From Metaphire vulgaris (Eukaryota > Annelida > Clitellata > Crassiclitellata > Megascolecidae): a stretch of 64,000 nucleotides of DNA. How positions within the stretch are numbered: position 1 is the first letter of the stretch; each line of letters opens with the position of its first letter. Below are positions 43,017-54,652 of the stretch, piece after piece. The notes below the pieces were generated by a model. That model searched no databases and was not told the origin of the DNA. It worked only from the letters and a program-made list of their open reading frames with translations. Made by a program: the position numbers and the translations under genes. The stretch is taken from NCBI GenBank assembly GCA_018105865.1, contig CM030849.1, forward strand, positions 6,003,781 through 6,067,780, in the 5' to 3' direction.

Positions 43017-44665
43017 ATGACGGGAGAGATTGGCTGTTTTACCACCTGATTTTACGCAAATGCAATAGCATTTTGCGCAATTAATTGTCCTTAGCTCGCC
43101 GCCTTTTCCTTCAACCGAGTTAACGCCCATTCGCATGAGTTTTCTGAAACTTGATAGCCAAGGTAAGTGTAATGATTTGGCAGTGTCGAACGACATGCAG
43201 TGCTTCATTCTCTTGTTTGCTGTGCTGCTTTTGCGCGCCGAGCAACAGCCTGCTACTCATTCTCACTTGATTGTCGCAAACCTCGTGAACGCTGGACTTT
43301 TTTGTTTTGCACGGACGCATAGAAAGAGGAATAAAAAGGCTAAACAATGGTGCAAACCTTATCTTCTTAGCTCTTATACAGCCTGAGATATAGCAAATTC
43401 AAAAAAATGGAAACGTTCTCAGAAGTCAAAACTTTCGCGAAATTCACCGTTAATACTTATGTTCAAACATTGGGGTCATCGGGTTAGAATTGATAGATCT
43501 TTGCCAAGTGTCGACCGATTTTCAAACTTTTTAGTTTATTTTGTTCCTCTGACATCCCTTTACCAGCTTTGCCTCTGACCAAAGTGGGGTTACCGCTGAA
43601 AATATTTTGCTAGGGGGCTTTGAAATGTTTTGTGGGGGAAGAGGGTGATATGCTAGGCCGTAAAGTGGACTCTACCTAAATTTTTTGTTTTGCACGGACG
43701 GTTAGAAAGAGGAATAAACAATCTAAACAATGGTGCAAACCTCATCTTTTTAGCTCCTACATAGCCTGAGATATAGCAAATTTAAAACGTTACAACAATC
43801 ATTTCTGAAGAACGCTTTTCCAAATGTTAAATCCCCAGTACGGTGACGACGTCTGAAAATTTAATCCCCACTTGAGGCGTTAAATATAAAAAAATAGGTA
43901 TTGAGGCTAGGAAGGAATAAATATGTATATAAAAACGGGGGCAGGGCATTGGGAGAGGGAAGGGAGGTTTGGGAGGAGGACGGTGGGTTGTACGGGTTTT
44001 CGGAGCAGCGTTGTGTAGGTTTGGGAACGGGGTTTGGGGCCGGTGGGGTAGGGCGGAGCGGTGATGGGTTGGGGCCGGGGCGATTGGGAGAGTGATGGAG
44101 AGAGGTACGGGGGTTGGGAGAGGGGTGAGGAGAGAGAATGGAACGGGGTTTGGGGCCGCCTGTCGGGTAGGGTGGGGCAAGTATGGGTTGGATCCTGGGC
44201 GATTGGGAGAGAGTTGGTTAGAGAAAAGGGGATGGGGAAAGGAAAGAGGATCGGGAGTTTGGGACCGGGGCGGGAATGGGTTGGAGCCAGGGCGATTGGG
44301 AGATATATAGGAGAGGGAAAAAGATGGGGAGAGGGAAGGAGAACGGGGTTTGGGGGCGGGAATGGGTTGGGGTCGGGGCGATTGGGAGAGGGATGTGGAG
44401 AGGGGAAGGGATGGGGAAAAGAAAGGAGAAAGGGGTTTGGGGCCGGGGCGGGAATGGGTTGGGGCCTGGGCGATTGGGAGGGGGATGTGTGAGGGAAAAG
44501 GGACGGGGGTTTACGCTGCAATTAAGACGCTTCGTTAAACGCTCCGTTGATAATAGTTTTGATTAAACAATATTTGGTTGTCAATGACAACGGCGTCTTG
44601 CAATATCTGCCGTGTTGCCGTCGGACGGTAAGACCGTCCGCCGGACATCGAGAATTATATATATA
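43017..44665 (+). mobile_element. Minisatellite-bearing repeat unit, copy 4 (5' end missing)
   Basis: Lacks the CTAGGTGTTTACCCGTC start. It begins within the leader (ATGACGGGAGAGATTGGC) immediately after TTAGGG repeats. The rest is collinear with copies 1-3, including the MSFLKLDSQGKC.. frame (83 codons, open) and minisatellite (43,930-44,515). It ends at the CTAG start of copy 5. Confidence 0.75.
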
Positions 44666-46400
44666 CTAGGTGTTTACCCGTCAAAAATGACGGGGGATTG
44701 GCTGTTTTACCACCCAATTTTGTGCAAATACAATAGGATTTTGCGCAATTAATTTCCCTAACTCGCCGCCTTTTCCTTCAACCGAGTTAACGCCCATTCG
44801 CGTGGATTTTCTGAAACTTGATAGTCAACGTTAGTGTAATGATTTGGCAGTGTCGTAAGACATGCAGTGCTTGATTCTCTTGTTTGTTGTGCAGCTTTTT
44901 CACTCCGACCAATGGCCTGCTCCTCATTCTCACTTTATTGTCGCAAACCTCGTGAACGCTAGACTTTTTTGTTTTGCACGGACGGTTAGAAAGAGGATTT
45001 AAAAATGCTAAACAACGGTGTAAACCTCATTTTCGTAGCTCTTATATAGCCTGAGATATAGCAAATTCAAAAAAGTAGGAAAGTAAAATTAAAAATATTT
45101 AATGGAACAGAAACCGATTTAGGAATTCAGTCATGATACAGCAATAGCATCAATGGGAATGGACATAATGCCTTCGCTGGATCATGTAATTTTGATCAGA
45201 ATTCTCAGAATTCAAAATTTTCACGAAATTCACCGATAATAATTATGTTCAAACATTGGGGTTATCGGGTTAGAATTGATAGATCTTTACCAAATGTCAA
45301 CCGATTTTCAAACTTTTTGGTTTATTTTGTTCCTCTGACATCCCTTTATAACTTTGCCGCTGACCAAAGTGGGGTTACCGCTGAAAATATTTTGCTAGGG
45401 GGCTATAAAAATATTTTGTAAGAGAGGGTGATATCTTAGGCCGTAAAGTCGACTCTAGCCCCAAATATTTTTGTTTTGCACGGACGATTAGAAAGAGGAA
45501 TAAACAATCTAAACAATGGTGCAAACCTCATCTTTTTAGCTCCTACATAGCCTGAGATATTGCAAATCTAAAACGTTACCGCAATCATTTCTGAAGAACG
45601 CTTTTCCAAAAATTAAATCCCCAGAAGAGTGATTTATGTCTGAAAATTTAATCCCCAGTTGAGGGGTTAAATTTAAAAAAATAGGGTTTGAGGTTAGGAA
45701 GGAGTAAATATATATAATAACGGGGGCAGGGCATTGGGGGAGGGAAGGGAGATTTGGGAGGAGGAAAGTGGGTTGTACGGGTTTTCGGAGCAGCGTTGTG
45801 TAGGTTTTGGAACGGGGTTTGTGGCCGCAGGTTTGGGAACGGGGTTTGGGGCCGGTGGGCTAGGGCGGAGCGGTGATGGGTTGGGGCCGGGGCGATTTGG
45901 AAAGGGATGGTGAGAGGAATGGGAACGGAAGTTTGGGGCCTGTGGGGTAGTCAGGGCGGGTATGGGTTGGGGCCTGGGGCGATTAGGAGAGGTTTGGGGA
46001 GATGGAAAAGGGGTTGGGAGAAGGAAGGGGGTTGGGAGAGGGAAGGGTAACGGGGTTTGGGGCCTGTGGGGTAGGGTGGGGCGGGTATGGGTTGGGGCCT
46101 GGGCGGGGATGTGTTGGGCCAGGGCGATTGGGAGAGGAAAGAGGGGTTGGGAGAGGAATGGGAATGGGAACGGGGTTTGGGGCCTATGGGGTAGGGCAGG
46201 GCGGGTATGGGTTGGGGCCTGCAGGCCAGGAGGGGGGTGTTGGGGCCAGGGCGATTGTGAGAGGGATGGGAAGAGTGAAGAGGGATTGGGAGAGGGATGG
46301 TGAGAGGGAATGGAAACGGAGGTTTGGGGCCTATGGGGTAGGCGGGCGGGTATGAGTTGGGGCCTGGGGCGATTGGGAGAGGTTTGGGGAGAGGGGGGGA
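44666..46400 (+). mobile_element. Minisatellite-bearing repeat unit, copy 5 (runs into the gap)
   Basis: Abuts copy 4 head to tail. It has one leader copy. About 120 extra bases (45,083-45,200) are inserted between GGAAA and TTCTCAGAATTC relative to the others. The minisatellite (45,715 onward) is cut by the N gap, so the array probably collapsed in assembly. Confidence 0.75.
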
Positions 46401-46500
46401 NNNNNNNNNNNNNNNNNNNNNNNNNNNNNNNNNNNNNNNNNNNNNNNNNNNNNNNNNNNNNNNNNNNNNNNNNNNNNNNNNNNNNNNNNNNNNNNNNNNN
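46401..46500. other. Assembly gap (100 N)
   Basis: Exactly 100 N, the conventional placeholder for a gap of unknown size, placed inside G-rich minisatellite sequence. True length and order across it are unknown. Confidence 0.98.
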
Positions 46501-47539
46501 AAATATTAATCAAACAAACATTCAGGAGATGAATAATAGCCAACACATTCATTTGTTGCAGCATTCTTGTTTTAACCAAACTTGGGAACTGGTTCACCTT
46601 TTGAGATTAGTGACGAAAACAATGACCCGGTGATCCAGTGAATAGTTGAATAATATTATAAATGAAATCAAATGCTTCCCTAAGCTTGTTATCATCACAC
46701 CATAAATTTTTCATTACATTTTATAACATTCCATGAAGTATTAACATCAATATAATCAATATCCTCAGTGATACGAGTAAAATCAGTACTTGTACTGTAT
46801 CTGTGAATCTGCTAAAATATCATGCGGACAGTCTCTTGTACTCTCCAGATTGATTAACCTGCATGCCTAGCATCTCAAAGAAGATTTTAATTAATAACAG
46901 GTCTATAACAGATTCATAAAGATGACCGGTTGACAAAGTGACAAAGAGCCCATTATGATGATGACTCAGTCCCAAGTCTGATTTTTAAACACTATACACC
47001 AACTACTGTACATTATGAAGAGGCGTATATATAAATTTGTGGGCTGGTTGCAAAAAGTGTGTTGTCCATTAACCCTGAACATTTTTGGTTCCAGACTGAA
47101 ATAATGTCAGGACAACTTTTTATCCCCATCTCAATCCGCAACTAAACATTGCTTTCCGTTCTCAACCCCATCTCCGCATCGCTTCTCCTCGTCCCCACCC
47201 CATTCAACTCGCATTTAGGCAGCAGGGCCTGGGCACAGGCCGTTTTCCCAGGCTTAAGGCCGACCTGCAGTTAGCGCATAATCTGAATGCATCCGCTAAT
47301 TAGAGGACTCGTCGTATCAATTGTCTGTCAAGATCAATATAACAGATAAAGCAGTGCAGCAGTAAACACGAGGACGATAGATGATGAAATCATAGCCTTC
47401 GAGAACATGCATTTGGAGATGGTTTATACAGTAGTGGCGTAGACAGAGATTTTCCCAAGTGAGGGCTTATTAGTTTCCCCATGATTACAAGTTCAGGAAA
47501 ATTCTGATGCCATCTTTATTTACAAGATGATTTTCCAGG
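46501..47539. other. No gene seen
   Basis: No convincing exon. A transposon-end-like motif GTAGTGGCGTAGACAGAG lies at 47,433. The sequence before it has no similarity to the minisatellite units on the other side of the gap. Confidence 0.45.
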
Positions 47540-48331
47540 ATTACAAAGGGCGTTCATGCCTGCAACCTGTTGGACTTTCTGGAGAAGGTTTTTGATCAGC
47601 TAGATGAGGAAAAGGCAGTAGACATAATGAGGAAGGCAGTAGACATAATATATTTAGATTTTGCCAAAGCTTTGATAAAGTGCCCCACATGGCTGGCAAA
47701 CTGAGGCCTGTGGAATAAGAGGTAATGAGGGAATATTCTCAATGGATTCAACATTGGTCAGAAGGGGAAGACAGAAGGTTAGCATTAAGTGGGCCATTCA
47801 GAATGGGCAAGCGTTACTAATGGAGTGCCTCAGGGGCTCAGTGCTGGGCCATTGCTTTTCTAATATATATATATATATTGGAATGTGACAAAAGTACAAA
47901 CTATATCCATTCAGTACTAAAAGATGCTCTTTGATCTACTGATCAGAAGCCCCATATATTTCAATATATTATTTTTATGTCTAGGGTCCCAACTTTGAAA
48001 AAACTGATTTATGAATAATATGTATGTTGCATATTTCCATTTGCAAAGCAATGCTACTTAACAATAACTGCATTATGTTTTGCTGGGATATTATAAACTG
48101 TTTTATTGAATCTATTGATAGTTTTGATTAAATTTGGTAAACTTGGTGTTTGCTATTAAAATAATACAGGCTTTTCTACAATATCCTTCATAAAGTGATC
48201 CACTTCTTGGCACGCTAGTGGGTTTTGCTTTCTTCTCATGCCCATAGCAACCATTGTATTTATGATTTCTAATGATGATCATTAAGTGGATTTAGAGTGA
48301 ATTGTAGTTAAATTATCAGCAAGCTTTAGAA

Positions 48332-48690
48332 CAGTGGTTCTCAGCCCTTGTTCCGCGCGCGGACACAAGTTAGTCCGCAAGACCAGAAATCTAGTGGTCC
48401 TCGGCGAAGTCTGAAAAAACGTAAATAAAAAAATTAGACATATTAATTTTCCATGTGAAAAATCTGAAAAGTGAGACCATCAAAACAAGGTCATCAGCAC
48501 AAAAGGTTATCGGCACATTTCATTATTGTATTCTGTGCATTTTCTACATGAAAAAGCATGGCAAGCAAAAAATAACAAAAGGTCATCACCGCCTCTTTGG
48601 AGCAGATGACTGCTCAATTTAGCAGGTGGTCCGCAGATATTTTTGAACTTCAAAAGAGGTCCGCGAGGCAACGAGGATTGAGAACCACTG
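48332..48690. mobile_element. 359-bp hAT-type element
   Basis: Ends CAGTGGTTCTCAGCC and (inverted) CAGTGGTTCTCAATCC. Flanks CTTTAGAA (48,324-48,331) and CTCTAGAA (48,691-48,698). Interior GTCCGC-rich at both ends. No transposase. Confidence 0.87.
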
Positions 48691-49199
48691 CTCTAGAACA
48701 CGAAGTAAAGTTGACATTCAGTATTTGGGTTTCCAAAAGGAATTAGCCAAAATTCTCAAAATGTGCACCAACGTGTGAAGATGTTCTAAGAGCGTGTTAT
48801 TTTAACAGCAAAAGAGAGACATAAGACTGTTGATGTTGTAAAAAACTTTTGCATCTGAAGTGATTGAGATATATAATAAGGCCAGCATACCTACTATTGC
48901 ATTTGTCAGCATAGTGAAAAAAAGTGAAAAGGCTATTTGAGAAATGGAATGATCTGCAGAAAAAACTACATGAAAACTGGATATTGAAAAATTGACCCAG
49001 TTACATCAAGTAGGCTGCAATAACTAGAAGACAGAAAATGAAAATTAACAAAGGTTGAAGGCAAAACAAAAGAGAAATGGGGAGAAAGTAGTACTGCTTT
49101 AGAAGAGTTTGAAATGAATTACAATTCAGAAAACAGTCCAAATGACCTTTGCAGTGATGTCAGTTACACACGCAATGAGGAAACAGAAGAGAAGATAAT

Positions 49200-49685
49200 G
49201 ACAATCAGTGCTGTTCTAGCAGTGGTCCACAGAATAAACATCAGTATCTAGCTGCTGTCGGTGATGAGGACGAAAATATAAGAAAATTTGCTTATGCACT
49301 GGTTCATATATATATCACTTATCAATTTGTATTCACTAGTTCGGAGTAATCATCAACGCAGTGGTAGAATTCGTTGTTTTGACAAGAACAATATTACAAT
49401 CAACTTCCTTCAGACTCGTACATCAACATTGATTGGGAACGGATGAAATTTGACATCCCTCCACTCGTGCATGTCATCACTTCAGGAGTAATTGAAAATC
49501 ATGCAAAAATAAGTATGCCATATTATCCATGTCATGCACAAGATGTGGAAAGACATATCAAGGATGTTTCTGTAGCCTTCCATAAAGTTTACGGACATGA
49601 TTCACGCCTTGGAGTTATAATTCAAATGAAGAAATCAAGATCAGAGTTGCCAACTATAGAAAGCAAATCACATTTACTGCACTAA
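49200..49685 (+). pseudogene. Transposase remnant of the 2.5-kb element
   Basis: The clearest frame reads QLPSDSYINIDWERMKFDIP, PLVHVITSGVIENHAKISM, then PYYPCHAQDVERHIKDVSVA, VYGHDSRLGVIIQMKKSRSE and a stop after SHLLH. An upstream piece in another frame reads YLAAVGDEDENIRKFAYAL. The CHAQ-x-VE and VYGH-x-(S/A)R-x-G-x-I-I blocks match the transposase at 6,640-7,486, so the two elements are relatives. Frameshifts make it non-functional. Confidence 0.65.
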
Positions 49686-49844
49686 TAGTTAAACTGCAGC
49701 ACTGTAGCATACGTATGATTTTGTTCTTATTCAGTCAGTTTTGTTCAATTTAGAAGATGATATGCTGCTTGGCTCATATAGCATATAAGTTAGAATGGTG
49801 CAAAAGTATAAGTAAAATCCTTCCCGATCACTCATGGCTAACTT

Positions 49845-50100
49845 CAGGGCTCATAAGGCGGCGCTGATCTCCGTTACCAAGGCCCTCAGCCAGGCGACTG
49901 GTGCAAGTTATACATGATACAGGGCCAGTGTTCTCATGATAGGCGACTGTTTACTCCGCGGATTAATCCGCTACTCATTTGCCATCGCCATCTGGAGAAA
50001 GAAGGCTGAATTGACCTTAGGGCTCCTGCCAGAGTTGAACCTGTGACCTTCTGCTCCATCGTCCAGTGTTGTTATCATTCTGCTAACTTCTGCCCTGCCA
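49845..50100 (-). repeat. tRNA-derived SINE (reverse)
   Basis: On the minus strand: an A-box region (near TAACACTGGACGATGGAGCA), then GGTCACAGGTTCAACTCTGG (B box GGTTCAACTC). A body follows ending with GGAGATCAGCGCC. The last motif recurs at 63,517-63,535. Confidence 0.7.
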
Positions 50101-50392
50101 ACTTCCTACCCTCCTAATTTCCCTATATTATATATTTTCCTGCTATATTACACCATGGTGTAATGGTGCAATGGTGTAACTTGCTAATACTGTTAATGTC
50201 AGACTGGAATCGGAAAATGGCAATGCAATGCATACATTTGGCAAAATTGACTTGCATTCTTAACAAAGTTGCTAGAAATGGGTGATTCATATGAAATATC
50301 TGTTTTTCGATAGCTTATTTACTTTAATATGGATCATCGATTTCCGTTTGTACAGGATGTGAACTTTAAAATTTTGTACTTTTTTGTCACAC

Positions 50393-50450
<58 letters not shown>

Positions 50451-50512
50451 ATCGATGGAGGATTACAGTACTATCCAAAATTTCAAAAGTTCGCCGATGA
50501 TACAAAAATATA

Positions 50513-50956
50513 GGTAGGTAGGTAGGTATCGTCCATCCTCATTGCTGATGGTCGGAGGCTATGCAGGCTGACGACAAGGTTCTCCACGTGACTCTGTCTT
50601 TTGCAGTTCTAATGCAATTGATAATTGGTTGTTTTGTCCATTCCACAATATCATCCGTCCATCGTCTACGAGGCCGTCCTCTCTTCCTCTTGCCATTAAT
50701 TCTGCCATGCAGTATCGTTGTACATAAATTGTCTGCTCGCACTATGTGACCAAAGTATTTCAGTTTCCTAAATTTGATAACTGCGTATAGACGCCTATTT
50801 TCCCCAAGTTCTTCTATGATTGAGGCATTTGTTCTATGTTCTTTCCAGCTGATGGACATCATTCTTCTGAAAGCTGTCATCTCGAAAACAGCGATTCTGT
50901 TCTGATCTGCCTTTTTCACTGTCAAGCTTCAGCTCCATATGTTGCAAAATATGTAG
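50513..50956 (-). mobile_element. RTE-like retrotransposon 3' end inserted in the CR1-like copy
   Basis: The minus-strand frame (50,925-50,539) is open: SWKEHRTNASIIEELGENRR, KLKYFGHIVRADNLCTTIL, NGKRKRGRPRRRWTDDIVEW, then AKDRVTWRTLSSAC. This is the GxRxRGRPxxxWxDD...DRxxWR C-terminus of RTE/endonuclease-RT elements. It ends in ACCT repeats (50,513-50,527 on the plus strand: GGTA). Degenerate duplication CAAAAATATAG / CAAAATATGTAG at the borders. Confidence 0.8.
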
Positions 50957-52041
50957 AAATATAAACTCGGAGGATGATGCTCAAATTTTTAAACGAAGAT
51001 CTAAGGAAATTGTTCCAGTGGTCTGTGGACGGGCAGATGCTTTTCAAATTTGATAATAGTTCTATAATGCATGTTGGGAAATCTAAGAACGGTAATGAAT
51101 ATTCTTTAGGGAAGGTTCTAACCACAACAGAAAAGAAAAGAGACTTGGAGGTAATCATACTTAGAAGTATGAATCCATCTCATCAATGCATGGATACAGC
51201 AAAAAAGGGAAACCAAATGTTGGGAATGATGAAAAGGACAATAGTGAGTCGAGACAAAGATATAATCATAAAACTGTATAGGTCATTAGTAAGGCCTCAT
51301 CTACAATGCTGTGTTCAGGCATGGAATCCATTCTTGAAAAAAGATATAGAGCTTTTAGAAAAAGTGCAAAGACGAGCAACGAAGATGGTCAATGGGTGCC
51401 ATAATTTAAGCTACGAAAAAAGACTTCAATATTGTGGACTGACAACATTAGAAAGAAGAGAGAGGGGGTTTGATAGAAACATACAAAATAATGACAGGGA
51501 ATGTAGATGTGCCATACGATCGATTCTTTAAATTGGCACACTATATCAGCACAAAAGGCCACAGATGCAAATTGTTTACGCAGAGGGTAGGTCAAGAAAG
51601 AAAAATTTGTTTAGTGCAAGGGTTGTTGACAAATGGAACAGTTTGGACGAGGTGGGAGCGACAGTTGAAACAGTAAACGGATTCAAAGGCTATCTCGATA
51701 AACTAGGTTATTGAATGCAGATGGTTACATCAGTGGTTTTCACACAGGCTTACTTAGCCTACTAAACCACTTGAAATCACATTAGTGTTACTAGTAAAAC
51801 TTGGACTGCAAATTCTAATAGCTTAAACTAAAAGCGTCTGTTTATTAATTAATGGAAAATGGAAAACCCTCGAACGTTTCGGTGCAAATGTATCATAATT
51901 ACTGAACGGGATTACCCCACAGACATTGGTGTAGGAAGTGTACATGATATTGTCAATATCATATTGCTATGTTCGGAGCTATGATTACAATCAGCAAAAC
52001 AGAAGCCTCATTATTAGCCAACCCCATGCTCTGTGAGCGTG

Positions 52042-52074
52042 ATAAATATTGTAGCTCCTGATATCAACGCAGTT
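52042..52074 (+). promoter_or_regulatory. Candidate core promoter of the fibrinogen-related gene
   Basis: ATAAATAT (52,042-52,049) and GCAGTTGG (52,069-52,076) have 28 bases between the T of the TATA-like box and the Inr A, the same spacing as in the two paralogs upstream. The predicted 5' UTR is about 45 bases. Confidence 0.45.
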
Positions 52075-52116
52075 GGTTCATTAAAACTAAAACTTTTATT
52101 GATTCCGAATGAAAAT

Positions 52117-54581
52117 ATGGTTTGGTTTGTTTTCTTAATCGTCTATTTCGTGTTTTCCAATAGCTCAATTGTTGTGGCTGGACAATGTACGGTTTCCAGT
52201 TGCGCGTTTTCTCTCTCAGGAGCTGAAGAAAGTCTTAAGTTTAGTTTTGAGGAACATAACCTCAGATTGGAGACAATGAACCAGAACATGTGCTCGGCGT
52301 TTGAAAAACTTGAAGCGACTGTTAAAAGAACCAGTGCAAGAGGCCAAGAAGAGCTCTGTCAGGATTTGAAGATGATGCATTACAACATGTCAGTCAATTT
52401 AGGTAGAGTCAATGAAAAGATTTCTGAGAGTTTTGAAATTGATACAAATCAGGAACAAGAGTATTTGAGGGCCTTGAATTTAAGCATGATTTTGATGACT
52501 GTAAGAACTGAACAAGGTATTCAAGCTGTGAACGAAAGCCTATCTTCTACACTTCAAACCGTAAACAGAAGTTTAGATGAGAAATTCCAGGTGATGAATG
52601 AAAGCGTTATAGGGGCTTTGAGAGAACATGACCAGAAATTGCAGACGATGAATGAAACGGTTTCGTCTGCAATCAATCAAATCAATGAAAAACTTAATGT
52701 TGTACTTGATCACGTGAACGAAAACCTTCAATACTTAAGATGTCAAGGTAAGCGAATTAATCATGGATTATCATGCATTTTGTGAACGAGAGCACTGAAT
52801 ATATTAAATTAAATCCCAACTTGGGGGAAGCAAGCCATTTCCAACTTTCGGTTCTTTATTATAAAGTTGTTTCTGATGTCTCATGCTATTTAAGCGACTG
52901 GAAAATCGATTTGTTCTGGCTCATTAAATACTGATGTACTGTATGTCTTAAAAGGCAAAGTTCTCACCTTAAAATTGATTGTTCTTAGCGATGAGTGAAA
53001 AAGAAGTTAATTGCATATTTGAAAAGAACATAAAGCACGCTAGCCCCGTTTCTGACATCCCTAATGACCGCTTCCTTAAGGAGTGCCGATTTCCCGAGGC
53101 CGTGGAAGCATGCAATCACGCGCCCACATCTCAAGCGCCCGGGTCTGGATCTGACCGACGCTTCGAACTACCGGCCGGTGGCTAACCTGCCATTTCTGTC
53201 AAAGGTTCTCGAGAAGCTGGCAAACAGGCAGCTGGTTGCATACCTGACTCAGAATGGCCTCATGCCATGTAACCAGTCCGCGTATAGGATTGGCCACTCT
53301 ACGGAGACGGCCCTCCTTAGGATCTTCGACGATATTGTCGAAGCCGTGGCCAGCGGAAACCTTGCGCTGCTCGCTGTCCTTGACCTCTCTGCGGCCTTCG
53401 ACACCGTCGACCATCATATCCTAATTCGACGGCTCGAGCTTTCATATGGGATCGGAGGCCCGGTGCTGGCCTGGTTACAAGACTATCTCAGGGACAGATC
53501 ACAGACAGTCTCCTGGGACGGCTCTCTGTCGACCCCTCGTCCCGTCCATTGCGGCGTGCCACAGGGGTCTGTCCTGGGGCCGCTGTTATTCGTCCTTTAC
53601 GTGGCCGATGTCGGGCGTGTCATCGACTCGCTCGGCCTGTCCTCCCACGCGTACGCCGATGATGTGCAGGTATACGCCGCCTGCCCCCCAGGCGAGACCG
53701 GCGAGCTGCGAACTCGGGTCCAGGACTGTGTGCTCGAGGTGGCGGAATGGATGGCATCGAACCGTCTTGCCCTCAACCCGGGCAAGACGGAGCTCCTGTG
53801 GCTGAGCACCCCGAGGAGGGGACACCTTATCGACCCAACACCATTCGAGATAGGTGGTAAAGAAGTTGCGCCTTCCAACGAGCTCCGCCTCCTGGGGTGC
53901 TCATCGACTCCTCTGACCCTCGTCGGGCATCTCAGCGCCGTGACCCGCTCTTGCTTCTTCCAACTCCGGCGAATTAGGAAGTTCGCCGTTACATAACAAC
54001 ACCCGCCGCCATCCATCTCGTCCGCGCTCTCGTACTTTCGAGACTGGATTACTGTAACAGTGTCCTTCTCGGACTTCCTGGGAACCAGCTTAGCAGACTC
54101 AGGCGGTCATCAATGCCTCTGCGCGGATTATTTTCGGCCTGAGGCGGCACGAACATGTGACACCTGTGCTAAGGGACAGGCTCCATTGGCTTCGGGTCCC
54201 GGGCGCATAGTCTACAAGCGGTGTTGGCTGACTTTCCGCGCGCTTCGGGACCCCGCCTGCCCCAATTACTTGTCACGCCTGGTACGGAAACAAACGACGA
54301 CCGGGTGCCGTCTCCAGCTGAGATCCAGCAGTCGCCACCGGCTTTACGTTCCTCCTCCGGCCAGGACTCGGAAGTTTGGCGAGCGCTCCATGACTCACGG
54401 CAACCCACTTCTGTGGAATGCGCTCCCCGATTCGCTGGCCAGGACTATTTCTCCTGAAACGTTCGCCAAAGAACTAAAAAACGTACTTGTTCACCAGATC
54501 GTACAGTTATTAGCTGTGTGTTGATTGTACAGCGCTTTTGGTTTTGGCCGATGGCCATGTTACGGCGCTTCATAAATAGTC

Positions 54582-54652
<71 letters not shown>

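Larger units (their letters stand above)
47880..50393 (+). mobile_element. 2.5-kb DNA transposon inserted in the CR1-like copy
   Basis: Ends GGAATGTGACAAAAGTACAA and (inverted) GGTGTGACAAAAAAGTACAA are inverted repeats with small indels. It sits in the AT run of the host element, so the target duplication (TATATATT / TAATATAT) is ambiguous. It carries transposase remnants (49,200-49,685), a nested hAT element (48,332-48,690) and a SINE (49,845-50,100). Comparison with the uninterrupted copy at 62,371-62,400 defines the insertion. Confidence 0.78.
47540..51790 (+). mobile_element. CR1-like retrotransposon copy split by two later insertions
   Basis: Three pieces of one element, each collinear with 61,815-63,357. 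The pieces are 47,540-47,879 (GGGCGTTCATGCCTGCAACC to GGCCATTGCTTTTCTAATAT), 50,394-50,512 and 50,957-51,790. Encoded fragments include LRKLFQWSVDGQMLF, KLYRSLVRPHLQCCVQAWNP, LLEKVQRRATKMVNGCHNLS and LTTLERRERG, the classic CR1-type C-terminal pol order. It has many frameshifts. The first break is filled by a 2.5-kb DNA transposon (47,880-50,393), the second by a retrotransposon fragment (50,513-50,956). Confidence 0.82.

Noticed and set aside
52979..53185. Extra fibrinogen-gene exon at the [13 protein letters not shown] frame
   Set aside because: It runs directly into the retrotransposon and lacks a donor in phase. The exon 1 to exon 2 junction is already in frame without it.
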